NCBI GenBank assembly: GCA_017937385.1
Contig: JAGBDR010000089.1
Location: 1 to 64,000 of the forward strand
Origin: Parabacteroides sp.
Lineage (GTDB): Bacteria; Bacteroidota; Bacteroidia; Bacteroidales; Tannerellaceae
DNA length: 64,000 nt
Reading direction: 5' to 3'
Part shown: positions 1 through 7,393 of the stretch, one piece after another
Numbering within the stretch: position 1 is the first letter of the stretch
How the letters are laid out: each line of letters begins with the position of its first letter
Translations under genes and position numbers: made by a program
The notes under the pieces: model-generated
Databases searched by the model: none
What the model saw: only the letters and a program-made list of their open reading frames with translations
What the model was told of the DNA's origin: nothing

Positions 1-67
1 AAAGAAAAGAAGAGAAGAGAAAACAGACCAAAAAGAAACTCAAAAGAATATTGAATTGAATTTTTTG

Positions 68-255
68 AGACACCTTTTGTCCGTCCCCCCTCTTTCCTTT
101 GCCCCCATAATCATCAAACAGGAAAGAGATGCGATACGACAAAGACCTACAATTCTTGGCGGAATGCCGGAATGAAGATTTAAAGACATTGGCGGATTAT
201 TTGATGCATGATGCGAAAGGGGAAATCCGCATGGCGGAACAATTGATGGATACGG
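68..255 (+). repeat. Left copy of a 188-bp direct repeat
   Basis: This stretch matches 2248-2435 at a constant offset of 2180 bp, with about seven differences. The untranslated leader and the first codons of the YaaW-like gene are identical in both copies; the differences lie further inside the coding part. The copy continues after an internal 418-bp deletion, with 256-333 matching 2854-2931. It is the left arm of an old tandem duplication. Confidence 0.93.
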
Positions 256-329
256 GTTGCGGTTTGCCGGCAGAAACACGCTTGGAAAAGCGGCTTCTGT
301 TTTCCCCGGTCCATATGGATGGGTTTTGA
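129..329 (+). pseudogene. Broken copy of the YaaW-like gene
   Basis: The first 42 codons match the start of the intact gene at 2309-3052. The reading frame then jumps to a sequence matching its codons 183 onward but in another frame, and stops 24 codons later. Comparison of the copies shows a 418-bp deletion between GGG triplets shared by both break points. Since 418 is not a multiple of three, it causes the frameshift. The result is a 66-residue reading frame that keeps only the N-terminal segment. It has the same upstream sequence as the intact copy, so it may still be transcribed. I regard it as a pseudogene rather than a functional small protein. Confidence 0.9.
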
Positions 330-355
330 CTACAAAAAGATAAGGATAGGATAAC

Positions 356-712
356 AAGGCAACCGCATCAAAATACCAATGAGTTGATAATCAACACTTT
401 TCGATTTTGTATTAATAGGAATAAGTTGGGTGGATACAAGTGTGAGAAACTTTAACAGTTTACAATATCCCCCTTAAAAATGCATGATTCTGTATTTATC
501 TGAATAATAGTCCGTTGTCAAAAATCATGTTTCTTAAAAAATATTACCCGCAAGGGAAATTTGAATTATATGGGGTAGAAAATCAATTTTTATGGGGTAG
601 TAGTTTCGATTTGGACCAATGGCTTTTTTAGGAAAATGGACAATAAGAGAGAGGAAGAGGTTGAAAACTACGTTTGTTACCTAAGCTAACGTTATTTTGA
701 TGCGGTTGCCCT
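356..712. mobile_element. MITE-like element, 357 bp, no gene
   Basis: The ends are a 20-bp terminal inverted repeat with one mismatch: 356-375 reads AAGGCAACCGCATCAAAATA and the complement of 693-712 reads AGGGCAACCGCATCAAAATA. The element is flanked by the 10-bp direct repeat GATAGGATAA at 345-354 and 713-722, with one extra C on the left. The interior is AT-rich and has no credible reading frame. A small dyad, GTTGATAATCAAC, lies near the left end. This is the architecture of a non-autonomous transposable element or an internally deleted insertion sequence. The parent family is not identified. It occupies most of the 330-761 gap, in which I see no gene. Confidence 0.75.
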
Positions 713-761
713 GATAGGATAATAACTAAAGACAAATTTAAATATAAAACGATAAGAGAAT

Positions 762-1229
762 ATGAAATCTATATTAATCACTGCCGGAACAGGCGCAAAT
801 AACATTATTCTAAATATAGGCGATGAATATGAAGATCGTGTTGATTACATATTGATTGATGAATTGGAGTCAGACGTATGGAAAGTTGAATTTTCGGCGG
901 AACGTATGCTTGATATTGCGGTAACAAGGCAACCGGTGATTCTATTGGCTACATTAGGAGGAGAAACAGGGAATCGATCAGTTGAAAGGCTCACGAAATT
1001 ATTTAAGTCTTTTGAGATTCCTTTTTCTGCGATACTTATAATTCCATTCAAATTTGAAGGGGATAGTAGAAATGTTGCTTTATCTATTGCCAATAAAATA
1101 AAGGGAGAAGCTGTATCCGTTCACGTTTTTGACAATGAGATATTGACATCCTTGGATCTTACGAAGAAAGAGGCAATGTTATATGCGGATAGGGAGATTA
1201 GTTATCTATTAGATGAAACCTTGAAGTGA
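762..1229 (+). CDS. Short FtsZ/tubulin-like protein
   Basis: A 155-residue protein. Its order of motifs resembles the GTPase half of FtsZ: an N-terminal strand and glycine loop (ITAGTGANN, residues 6-14), a central LATLGGETGN (62-71) where FtsZ has its GGGTGTG signature, then IPFSAILIIPFKFEG (86-100) where FtsZ has the hydrophobic strand and the PF-FEG segment. The protein then ends, without the C-terminal activation domain and T7 loop needed for normal polymer-driven hydrolysis. The signature loop is degenerate, so GTP binding may be weak or lost. It sits between the MITE and a YbjN/Sel1-like gene, 75 bp before it and on the same strand. The assignment is by eye and the role is unknown. Another Rossmann-type fold is the main alternative. 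Confidence 0.6.
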   Translation: MKSILITAGTGANNIILNIGDEYEDRVDYILIDELESDVWKVEFSAERMLDIAVTRQPVILLATLGGETGNRSVERLTKLFKSFEIPFSAILIIPFKFEGDSRNVALSIANKIKGEAVSVHVFDNEILTSLDLTKKEAMLYADREISYLLDETLK

Positions 1230-1304
1230 AACCGTTTGTGGATAATATGGAGAAGTGAAGTGATAGAATGTATCGTTAAATAAGAATGATTAATTTATAG
1301 GATT

Positions 1305-2057
1305 ATGGATATTTTAGCAAAACAAGTAAATGACTACTTGAAGAAAGAGTATGAATTGAACTTCCAGTATGATGAAGGGAAAAGTGAATTTTACTTTTCA
1401 ATCGATATGGATCATGTTTGCTTGGAAGTCAGAATTATTTGTAGGGAGGAGGATAAACAAGTTCTTTTATTAGCGTATATGCCATTCAAGATTCCCAAAA
1501 GCCAATATATGCCAGTGCTTCGCCTTATCAATAAAATACAGATGGATAATCTTGACTCGGTTTGCCTGTTTATTAATGAGGATTGCAACAAGTTAATGTC
1601 TCAATCAACATTAAATGTCGGAAGCGATTTCCGTATAGACAAAGAAGTGTTCCGATATACTTTTTGCCCTTTACTGAATATATTGGACGATCATTTTGTA
1701 GAGTTGCTCAAAATCTTATCCAACGACGATGACAATCAAAATATACAAGATGAAATCACCAACTTAACTTCATTATCAGCACAAAATGATCCGGAAGCAC
1801 AATATCTGTTAGGAATCAAGTATTACAAAGGAGAGGATGTAGAACAAGACATGGAGCGAGCTATTAACTTTTGGGAGGCTTCCCTTTCCAACGGACGTGA
1901 AGCGACGAGAGCCACGTTACATGATTGCATTGAAGACCTAACGCAAAAAGTAAATGAGGCCTCGCATTCACAAGATTACGAAACGGCTTCTTTTCTTCAA
2001 CGATTGATTGCCAGGTGTGATAGTTTGTTGAATTCCACTCAAACAAAATCGGATTAG
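1305..2057 (+). CDS. YbjN-like and Sel1-repeat protein
   Basis: A 250-residue, probably cytoplasmic protein with no signal peptide or membrane segment. Residues 1 to about 140 have the alternating strand pattern of the YbjN/type III chaperone-like fold, including a VRIICREEDKQVLLLAYMPFKIP segment. Residues about 160-195 hold one Sel1-type repeat (DPEAQYLLGIKYYKGEDVEQDMERAINFWEAS, split here as DPEAQYLLGIKYYKGED and DMERAINFWEAS). The C-terminus is helical and polar. Sel1 repeats usually mediate protein contacts. It lies 75 bp after the FtsZ-like gene and 25 bp before an M48 peptidase remnant. A partner or adaptor role is inference only. Confidence 0.6.
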   Translation: MDILAKQVNDYLKKEYELNFQYDEGKSEFYFSIDMDHVCLEVRIICREEDKQVLLLAYMPFKIPKSQYMPVLRLINKIQMDNLDSVCLFINEDCNKLMSQSTLNVGSDFRIDKEVFRYTFCPLLNILDDHFVELLKILSNDDDNQNIQDEITNLTSLSAQNDPEAQYLLGIKYYKGEDVEQDMERAINFWEASLSNGREATRATLHDCIEDLTQKVNEASHSQDYETASFLQRLIARCDSLLNSTQTKSD

Positions 2058-2082
2058 CAAAGCCTGTATACCCGTTGATGGA

Positions 2083-2160
2083 ATGGAAGCGAAAGATATT
2101 ACACATCCAGAAGATGCGAAAGCTATTAAGGCGGTCAGGATGATTTGTAAAGTCAAGTAA
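2083..2160 (+). pseudogene. 25-codon remnant of an M48 peptidase gene
   Basis: This short frame reads MEAKDITHPEDAKAIKAVRM and then ICKVK before a stop. It matches the first 21 residues of the intact M48 peptidase at 3059-3859 with two substitutions, and then the similarity ends. It lies downstream of the broken YaaW copy, as the intact peptidase lies downstream of the intact YaaW copy. It is therefore the far end of the left duplicated unit, whose middle has been lost and now holds the FtsZ-like and Sel1 genes. Confidence 0.88.
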
Positions 2161-2247
2161 CATTGCTAAATCTGAGGTGTCTAACTAAAGGCATTTGTCC
2201 GATTTTCTTTAAGAATTTCAGACTTTTGAATAAAGAATTATAGTCTC

Positions 2248-2435
2248 AGACACCTTTTGTCCGTCCCCCCTCTTTCCTTTGCCCCCATAATCATCAAACA
2301 GGAAAGAGATGCGATACGATAGAGACTTACAATTCTTGGCAGAATGCAGGAATGAAGATTTAAAGACATTGGCGGATTATTTGACGCATGATGCGAAAGG
2401 GGAAATCCGCATGGCGGAACAATTGACGGATACGG
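2248..2435 (+). repeat. Right copy of the 188-bp direct repeat
   Basis: This is the intact counterpart of 68-255. It covers the leader and first 42 codons of the complete YaaW-like gene. Near identity of the untranslated part suggests a recent duplication, gene conversion, or a conserved regulatory leader. Confidence 0.93.
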
Positions 2436-3052
2436 ATGCTTATTTATGCAACTATCCGGATCATATGCGGAATATGTGGCGAGAGGTCGCTAACGAACTT
2501 CAACGGTATGGAGGGAACACGATTGCGAACTGTTGCCGGGGATGTGGAGTCCCGTATCGGGAGATCGTGCGGGATGTATGCAAAAAGATGCGGGTGGATT
2601 ATTCTGAGCATGAATCCATTGAGGCTGTGGAAGAACGTCTGTTGCGGAAGATGTTTGCGGATGCGGTCGGACGTATGGATACGAAAGAGTTGGGAGAGCT
2701 GGCAGCGGCTTTGGAGATTCCGGCAAAAGATTTGCGGAAACAATGCACGTTGGCAGCCGTACAACTCCTTATACGGAAAGGCGGCGGTGCTTTTGCTTCG
2801 AAGATCGCGTTGTACACGGCCAATATGGTTTCCCGCATGATGTTGGGACATGGGTTGCGGTTTGCCGGCAGAAACACGCTTGGGAAAGTGGCTTCTGTCT
2901 TCTCAGGTCCGGTTGGATGGGTTCTGACTGCCGGTTGGACGGCATACGATTTGTCTTCTCCCGCCTATCGGGTGACGATTCCTTGCGTGATCCAAATCGC
3001 TTATATGCGCTCGGTGTATAATCAATCTTCTTGGAAGGTGCTAACGGCTTGA
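2309..3052 (+). CDS. YaaW-like (UPF0174/DUF3944) protein
   Basis: A 247-residue protein. The N-terminal DUF3944-like segment (residues 1-40, RDLQFLAECRNEDLKTLADYL) precedes a helical middle and a glycine-rich hydrophobic stretch. The last part contains GPVGWVLTAGWTAYDL and SPAYRVTIPCVIQIAYMR, the conserved end of the YaaW/UPF0174 family as I remember it. The biochemical function of this family is not established. The hydrophobic region around residues 160-215 may contact or enter a membrane. Six bp separate it from the M48 peptidase gene, so the two are probably cotranscribed. A truncated second copy lies at 129-329. Confidence 0.82.
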   Translation: MRYDRDLQFLAECRNEDLKTLADYLTHDAKGEIRMAEQLTDTDAYLCNYPDHMRNMWREVANELQRYGGNTIANCCRGCGVPYREIVRDVCKKMRVDYSEHESIEAVEERLLRKMFADAVGRMDTKELGELAAALEIPAKDLRKQCTLAAVQLLIRKGGGAFASKIALYTANMVSRMMLGHGLRFAGRNTLGKVASVFSGPVGWVLTAGWTAYDLSSPAYRVTIPCVIQIAYMRSVYNQSSWKVLTA

Positions 3053-3058
3053 TCTATT

Positions 3059-3859
3059 ATGGACGCAAAAGATATTACGCATCCGGAAGATGCGAAAGCG
3101 ATTAAGGCAATCCGAATGATCCCCGGATTGGATAAGGCGATCACCTGTTTCATGAAGTTCGGATTTGAACAACAATTCCGCGGAGAGAATTTGGGAAACA
3201 TGATACGGGTCGATGCTTGGAATTATCCGGTATTGTATCGGGACTTTCAAGGGCTCATACAAAAGGCCGGCATTCGGGAACCGGAATTGTATATTTACAA
3301 CTCTCCTTATATGAATGCTTATACGTATGGCGAGGCCTCTACGTTTATCGCCCTTTCCAGTGGATTGATCGAACATCTGGATCGGGAAGAACTCAACTCT
3401 GTCATCGGGCATGAGTGCGGCCATATCCTTTGCAGGCATGTGCTATACAAAACCATTCTGACGACATTGGAAGAGGCCGGATTCTTATTAGGCTTGCTAC
3501 ATAAAGGTTTGTTTTTGCCGATATACGGAGCGTTGCAATATTGGAACCAAAAGAGCGAGTTGTCCGCAGACCGATGTGCCTCGGTCTTGGTTGGAGAAGA
3601 GGCGTTTCAATCAGCCCTTGCCAAGCTCGCTTCCGGGTTGAAGAGTGACAAACGGGACAATCTGATCCGGCAAGGAAAAGCTTACGAGGAGTTTCGCAAG
3701 TCTTCTTTATGGAACCGTTTACAACAAGGGTATCGTACGGCTTTCGATTCTCATCCCCAATTGTGCGTCCGGGCATTGGAGGTGGAACGGTGGAGGTATT
3801 CGTATCAATATCGGCATTTGGTAAGTTTGGCGCATAGTTTTAAGTATGAGATTAGTTAA
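3059..3859 (+). CDS. M48-family zinc metallopeptidase
   Basis: A 266-residue protein with the zinc-binding motif HECGH at residues 118-122 and a downstream SELSADR segment whose Glu167 is the expected third ligand. These are the hallmarks of M48 (HtpX/LoiP/Oma1-like) peptidases. There is no clear signal peptide. Residues about 125-160 hold a moderately hydrophobic region between the two zinc motifs, as is common in the family. Family members usually degrade damaged membrane or envelope proteins. The gene follows the YaaW-like gene by 6 bp and precedes a membrane protein gene by 10 bp. The three probably form one operon. Its own substrate is unknown. Confidence 0.88.
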   Translation: MDAKDITHPEDAKAIKAIRMIPGLDKAITCFMKFGFEQQFRGENLGNMIRVDAWNYPVLYRDFQGLIQKAGIREPELYIYNSPYMNAYTYGEASTFIALSSGLIEHLDREELNSVIGHECGHILCRHVLYKTILTTLEEAGFLLGLLHKGLFLPIYGALQYWNQKSELSADRCASVLVGEEAFQSALAKLASGLKSDKRDNLIRQGKAYEEFRKSSLWNRLQQGYRTAFDSHPQLCVRALEVERWRYSYQYRHLVSLAHSFKYEIS

Positions 3860-3869
3860 TAGGAAAATC

Positions 3870-4745
3870 ATGAACATACGAATCATAAAACAACAGGTAT
3901 ATGAAATCTCCCAGATGAAAGAGGAACTTTCGGAAAGTCTGATTGCGGTATCCCGCTTTTTCTTTGTCTCATTGAGTTATCTGCAAGGGGAACGAGTTGC
4001 GGAATCTTATCGGGAAGCCTTTGAAGAGACTTGCAAAATACTTCAAAAAGAGGAAGCCTTTTATCGGGTTGCGCCGGCTTGGGATGCGTTGCTGGCTGCG
4101 GTGTTTTACTATAGACAAGCGATGGTTTGCCATTGGTGGCAACGGGAAAGGAACGGGTTACATTTCAGCCTTTCGTTGCTGGACTGTTACGAGTTGTTGC
4201 TTGGGTTGTCCGCTGAAGAGACGGGGGAAGAAATGGTTTGTGAAGTGAGAGGCGGAGAACTGTTTGAGGAACTGTTTTTGTCCAGTAGACCGGTAACACT
4301 TTCTAAAAAAGAGGTATGGAAAGAGTTCTTGCGGATGTATCGGCATTTGCGGGAAAAAGAGTTGTTGGCTGCCGAATCCCACTTTGAATATGCCCTTATG
4401 CGCAACAAACGCAGTCTGTTTATGACCCGTTTTCCATGGATGAAAACGGTCAGCAATTGGAGTACGGCATTGAGTATCACTTTGGGGACATTCCTTCTCA
4501 TTGCGCTTGTCCGTATCGCTTATAATCTGTGCGTGGAGTTTCCCATCTTGCGGTTGATGTCGTTGGAAAGGGCGGGAAAAGTGTATGACCGGAAGATGGT
4601 GGAGGTGTTGTTGCAATGCCGATCGTTTATGGATAATGGCATACAGGTGTTCGGAAGTCGTGTCTTGTTTTTCTGTTCGGCGTTCTTGATCGTTGTCGGG
4701 ATCGAATACATGATAGAGAAATGGAATGATCGGATGTGCCGCTAA
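3870..4745 (+). CDS. Membrane protein with two C-terminal helices
   Basis: I do not recognise a family in this 291-residue protein. I chose the ATG at 3870, after AGGAAAATC, because an in-frame ATG at 3846 would overlap the preceding peptidase gene. Residues 1-190 are polar and helical, rich in Glu and Arg, and probably cytoplasmic. Two hydrophobic segments follow, around residues 203-225 and 267-283, separated by a basic loop. It is the last gene of the YaaW-M48 run. This suggests a membrane partner or substrate of the peptidase, but nothing in the sequence proves it. Confidence 0.7.
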   Translation: MNIRIIKQQVYEISQMKEELSESLIAVSRFFFVSLSYLQGERVAESYREAFEETCKILQKEEAFYRVAPAWDALLAAVFYYRQAMVCHWWQRERNGLHFSLSLLDCYELLLGLSAEETGEEMVCEVRGGELFEELFLSSRPVTLSKKEVWKEFLRMYRHLREKELLAAESHFEYALMRNKRSLFMTRFPWMKTVSNWSTALSITLGTFLLIALVRIAYNLCVEFPILRLMSLERAGKVYDRKMVEVLLQCRSFMDNGIQVFGSRVLFFCSAFLIVVGIEYMIEKWNDRMCR

Positions 4746-4862
4746 ACGGGAATGGAAATACAAATGTTTTGATTTCACCGCTATTCGTTGATGTTTTTGT
4801 TTTATCTTTGTCGCTGATTCGAGACAAGGCAAATGCTTATCAATAATTCAATTATAATAAAA

Positions 4863-6260
4863 ATGAAAAACTATCTTGTATTTACCATGGCGGCTCTGTT
4901 GGTCGGAACATCTTGTAACACAAAGCAAGAGAAAGTGGCAGAACGCTTTACTGGTGCACCGGGTGAGGTTCAGTTGATCACGCTCGATCCCGGACATTTT
5001 CATGCTGCATTGGTGCAGAAGGTTTCTTATCCGCAAGTTTCTAAAAATGTTCATGTGTACGCACCCACCGGTTTTGACGTGAATGAACATTTGAAACGCA
5101 TCCAAGGTTTCAACACACGTGCAGAGAACCCGACGGCTTGGAACGAAATCGTTTATACGGGCGACGATTATCTGGAAAAGATGTTGGCTGAGAAGAAAGG
5201 AAACGTGATGATCCAGGCCGGAAACAACGGCAAGAAGACCGAATATATCAAAAAAACGCTGGAAGCCGGCATCAACGTGCTTTCCGACAAACCGATGGCG
5301 ATCAACAGCCAAAACTTCAAGTTGCTGGAGGAATGTTTCGATATTGCCAAACAGAAGAACATCCTGTTGTATGACATCATGACCGAACGGAACGAGATCA
5401 CCACGATGTTGCAACGCGAATTATCTACAATCCCGGCTATTTACGGTGAACAGTTGAAAGGTTCTCCCGAAGAGCCGGCTATCGTGAAAGAGAGCGTTCA
5501 TCATCTGTTCAAGCTGGTCGACAACAAGCCGCTGACCCGCCCGGTCTGGTATTTCGATGTGACCCAGCAGGGTGAAGGGATTGTCGATGTGACGACTCAC
5601 TTGGTCGACCTGGTTCAGTGGGAAGCATTCCCCGGACAGGTTATCGACTACAAGAACGACATCGAGCTGCTTGACGCCAACCGTTGGACGACCGCCATCA
5701 GCCCGGAAGAATTCAAACAGGTAACAGGGACGGATGCCTATCCCGACTTTTTAAAGAAAGATGTCGAAAATGACACGTTGAAAGTCTATTGTAACGGGGA
5801 TATCCTCTATCGGATCAAAGGAGTGACCGCCAAAGTCTCCGTAATCTGGAACTACACCTTCCCGGAAGGCGGCGGTGATACCCACTTCTCCGTCATGAAG
5901 GGCAGTAAGGCCGACCTGGTCATCCGACAGGGCAAGGAACAGAACTATCAGCCGGAACTGTTTGTCGAAGCCGTGAAAGGCATGGACTTGGCCGCTTACG
6001 AAAAGGAACTGGCCGCTTCGATGGAAAAGGTATCGGCTGAATATCCGGGTGTAGCGTTGAAAAAGGTCGACGACGGCGTATGGCAAGTTGAAATTCCCGC
6101 CAAATACCGTGTAGGCCATGAAGCCCACTTCGGCCAAGTAACAGAGCATTTCTTAGAATATCTGAAAGACGGCAAATTACCGGATTGGGAAGTACCCAAT
6201 ATGCTGGCCAAGTACTACACGACGACTTCGGCATTAGATATGGCGAAAGCAAAGAAATAA
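4863..6260 (+). CDS. Gfo/Idh/MocA-type oxidoreductase lipoprotein
   Basis: A 465-residue protein. The start at 4863 gives a clean lipoprotein signal, MKNYLVFTMAALLVGTSC, with Cys18 as the lipidated residue. An in-frame ATG at 4833 would add ten residues before it. The N-terminal half has a Rossmann-type pattern with a KPMAINSQNF segment that corresponds to the EKP motif of the family. The C-terminal half resembles the Bacteroidetes 'putative oxidoreductase C-terminal' domain. Lipidation places it in the periplasm or at the surface, unusual for an NAD(P)-dependent family. A -7 element, TATCTTTG, lies at 4803-4810, without a good -33 partner. It converges on the EEP-phosphatase gene, separated by a terminator. 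Substrate unknown. Confidence 0.85.
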   Translation: MKNYLVFTMAALLVGTSCNTKQEKVAERFTGAPGEVQLITLDPGHFHAALVQKVSYPQVSKNVHVYAPTGFDVNEHLKRIQGFNTRAENPTAWNEIVYTGDDYLEKMLAEKKGNVMIQAGNNGKKTEYIKKTLEAGINVLSDKPMAINSQNFKLLEECFDIAKQKNILLYDIMTERNEITTMLQRELSTIPAIYGEQLKGSPEEPAIVKESVHHLFKLVDNKPLTRPVWYFDVTQQGEGIVDVTTHLVDLVQWEAFPGQVIDYKNDIELLDANRWTTAISPEEFKQVTGTDAYPDFLKKDVENDTLKVYCNGDILYRIKGVTAKVSVIWNYTFPEGGGDTHFSVMKGSKADLVIRQGKEQNYQPELFVEAVKGMDLAAYEKELAASMEKVSAEYPGVALKKVDDGVWQVEIPAKYRVGHEAHFGQVTEHFLEYLKDGKLPDWEVPNMLAKYYTTTSALDMAKAKK

Positions 6261-6280
6261 CGTCGGATCAAAACTGAAAA

Positions 6281-6319
6281 AAAGAAGGTGTGCAGGAAAA
6301 ATCCCGGCACACCTTTTTT
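6281..6319. terminator. Bidirectional rho-independent terminator
   Basis: AAGGTGTGC at 6285-6293 pairs perfectly with GCACACCTT at 6307-6315. T-rich tails follow on both strands, and A-runs flank both sides. It lies between the convergent oxidoreductase gene and the EEP-phosphatase gene and can serve both. Confidence 0.88.
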
Positions 6320-6344
6320 GTAGATAAACGTCTGTTCCCGCCTC

Positions 6345-7370
6345 TTAAAAGCTGAACTTGATCAATACTCCTTTATGGTCAGTCGGCCACGTCCCGGTAG
6401 GAACGGAGAATAGATCCTGACTCTCCTCTGCGACACGTTCACTACGAACGATGGTTGATTGGGGACCAACGACTATTGCTTCTTGTACCTCCCATCCTGC
6501 AGACGGCATATAATAGATGAAATCGATACGATCCCGTTCATCCGCATCCGGTGCCCAGGTCAACCGTTCGACCGGCATATCCGGATTGTCCGAAGGAAAA
6601 GTAAAGCCGGGATGGGTGATCGGATTGGGATATTTTACGCGGTAAGCATCCCGGAATCCGGCTTCGTATAATAAAGTCGAACAATCCCAATGGACGACTG
6701 CCCCGTTATGATCCCACAATCCTTTTGTCTCTTCCGTCCAATCCAAATGAGAGGGTTCGTTGAAGTCACCGCCCAAAACGATAAAGTCAGCCTTTTGCTT
6801 TTTCGCATCTTCTATCAGGAGCCGGATCGATTCGTCCCGCAAAGATTCGCTGTTGGCTTTCTCTATTTCCATAACATCCGTTACAGGAGCATCCAGCTTT
6901 TTCCAGGTTACACCGCTGTATCCTCGTGGCAGGTAACAAGCATAGTGTGTATAATCCAAATGCCCTGTATAGGCGATTACTTGTTTGCCTTCCACATCCA
7001 ATCGTGTCCTTAATATCCGGTCTTTTTGCGGAATATTTTCCGTCTGGTCGAGTATCGGATATTTGGACAGCAGGACCACATCCAGCGAACTACTCTCGCC
7101 GAAATAGTTTTTCCCCTTTTCACGCAAGGCCTCCAGCAAACGGGGAACGATCAACTCCTCATTTCTGTTGCTGGCTTCGCTGAGCATCACGATGTCCGGA
7201 TTAACCCGGTCTATTTCGTCAACGACTGCTTCAAAACCGTTCTCGACGACCGTCCCATCCATCCAGATGTTCAAATGTAAGACACTTAATTCGTGTTTCT
7301 TGTCTGATGTACAACTTATGCAAAACAAGCATACAATCAGCCCGATCCACCAAATACTTATTCGTTTCAT
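6345..7370 (-). CDS. EEP-superfamily phosphatase/nuclease lipoprotein
   Basis: A 341-residue protein. A lipoprotein signal (MKRISIWWIGLIVCLFCISC) puts Cys20 at the new N-terminus. The rest is an endonuclease/exonuclease/phosphatase fold: LNIWMDG near the start, DIVMLSEAS for the metal-binding Glu, GGDFNEPSHLDW, and TDHKGVLI with the catalytic Asp-His near the end. EEP proteins hydrolyse phosphodiesters or phosphomonoesters of nucleic acids, inositol phosphates or sphingolipids. The substrate cannot be read here. It follows the SusD gene by 23 bp and is the last gene of the SusCD locus. A role in processing the imported ligand at the cell surface is likely. Confidence 0.88.
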   Translation of the reverse strand: MKRISIWWIGLIVCLFCISCTSDKKHELSVLHLNIWMDGTVVENGFEAVVDEIDRVNPDIVMLSEASNRNEELIVPRLLEALREKGKNYFGESSSLDVVLLSKYPILDQTENIPQKDRILRTRLDVEGKQVIAYTGHLDYTHYACYLPRGYSGVTWKKLDAPVTDVMEIEKANSESLRDESIRLLIEDAKKQKADFIVLGGDFNEPSHLDWTEETKGLWDHNGAVVHWDCSTLLYEAGFRDAYRVKYPNPITHPGFTFPSDNPDMPVERLTWAPDADERDRIDFIYYMPSAGWEVQEAIVVGPQSTIVRSERVAEESQDLFSVPTGTWPTDHKGVLIKFSF

Positions 7371-7393
7371 CTCAATTGCTATTTAGAACTTTG

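Noticed and set aside
4803-4810. Complete promoter before the oxidoreductase gene
   Set aside because: The -7 box is good, but no TTTG-like element lies at 19-21 bp, so only a partial match is noted with the gene.
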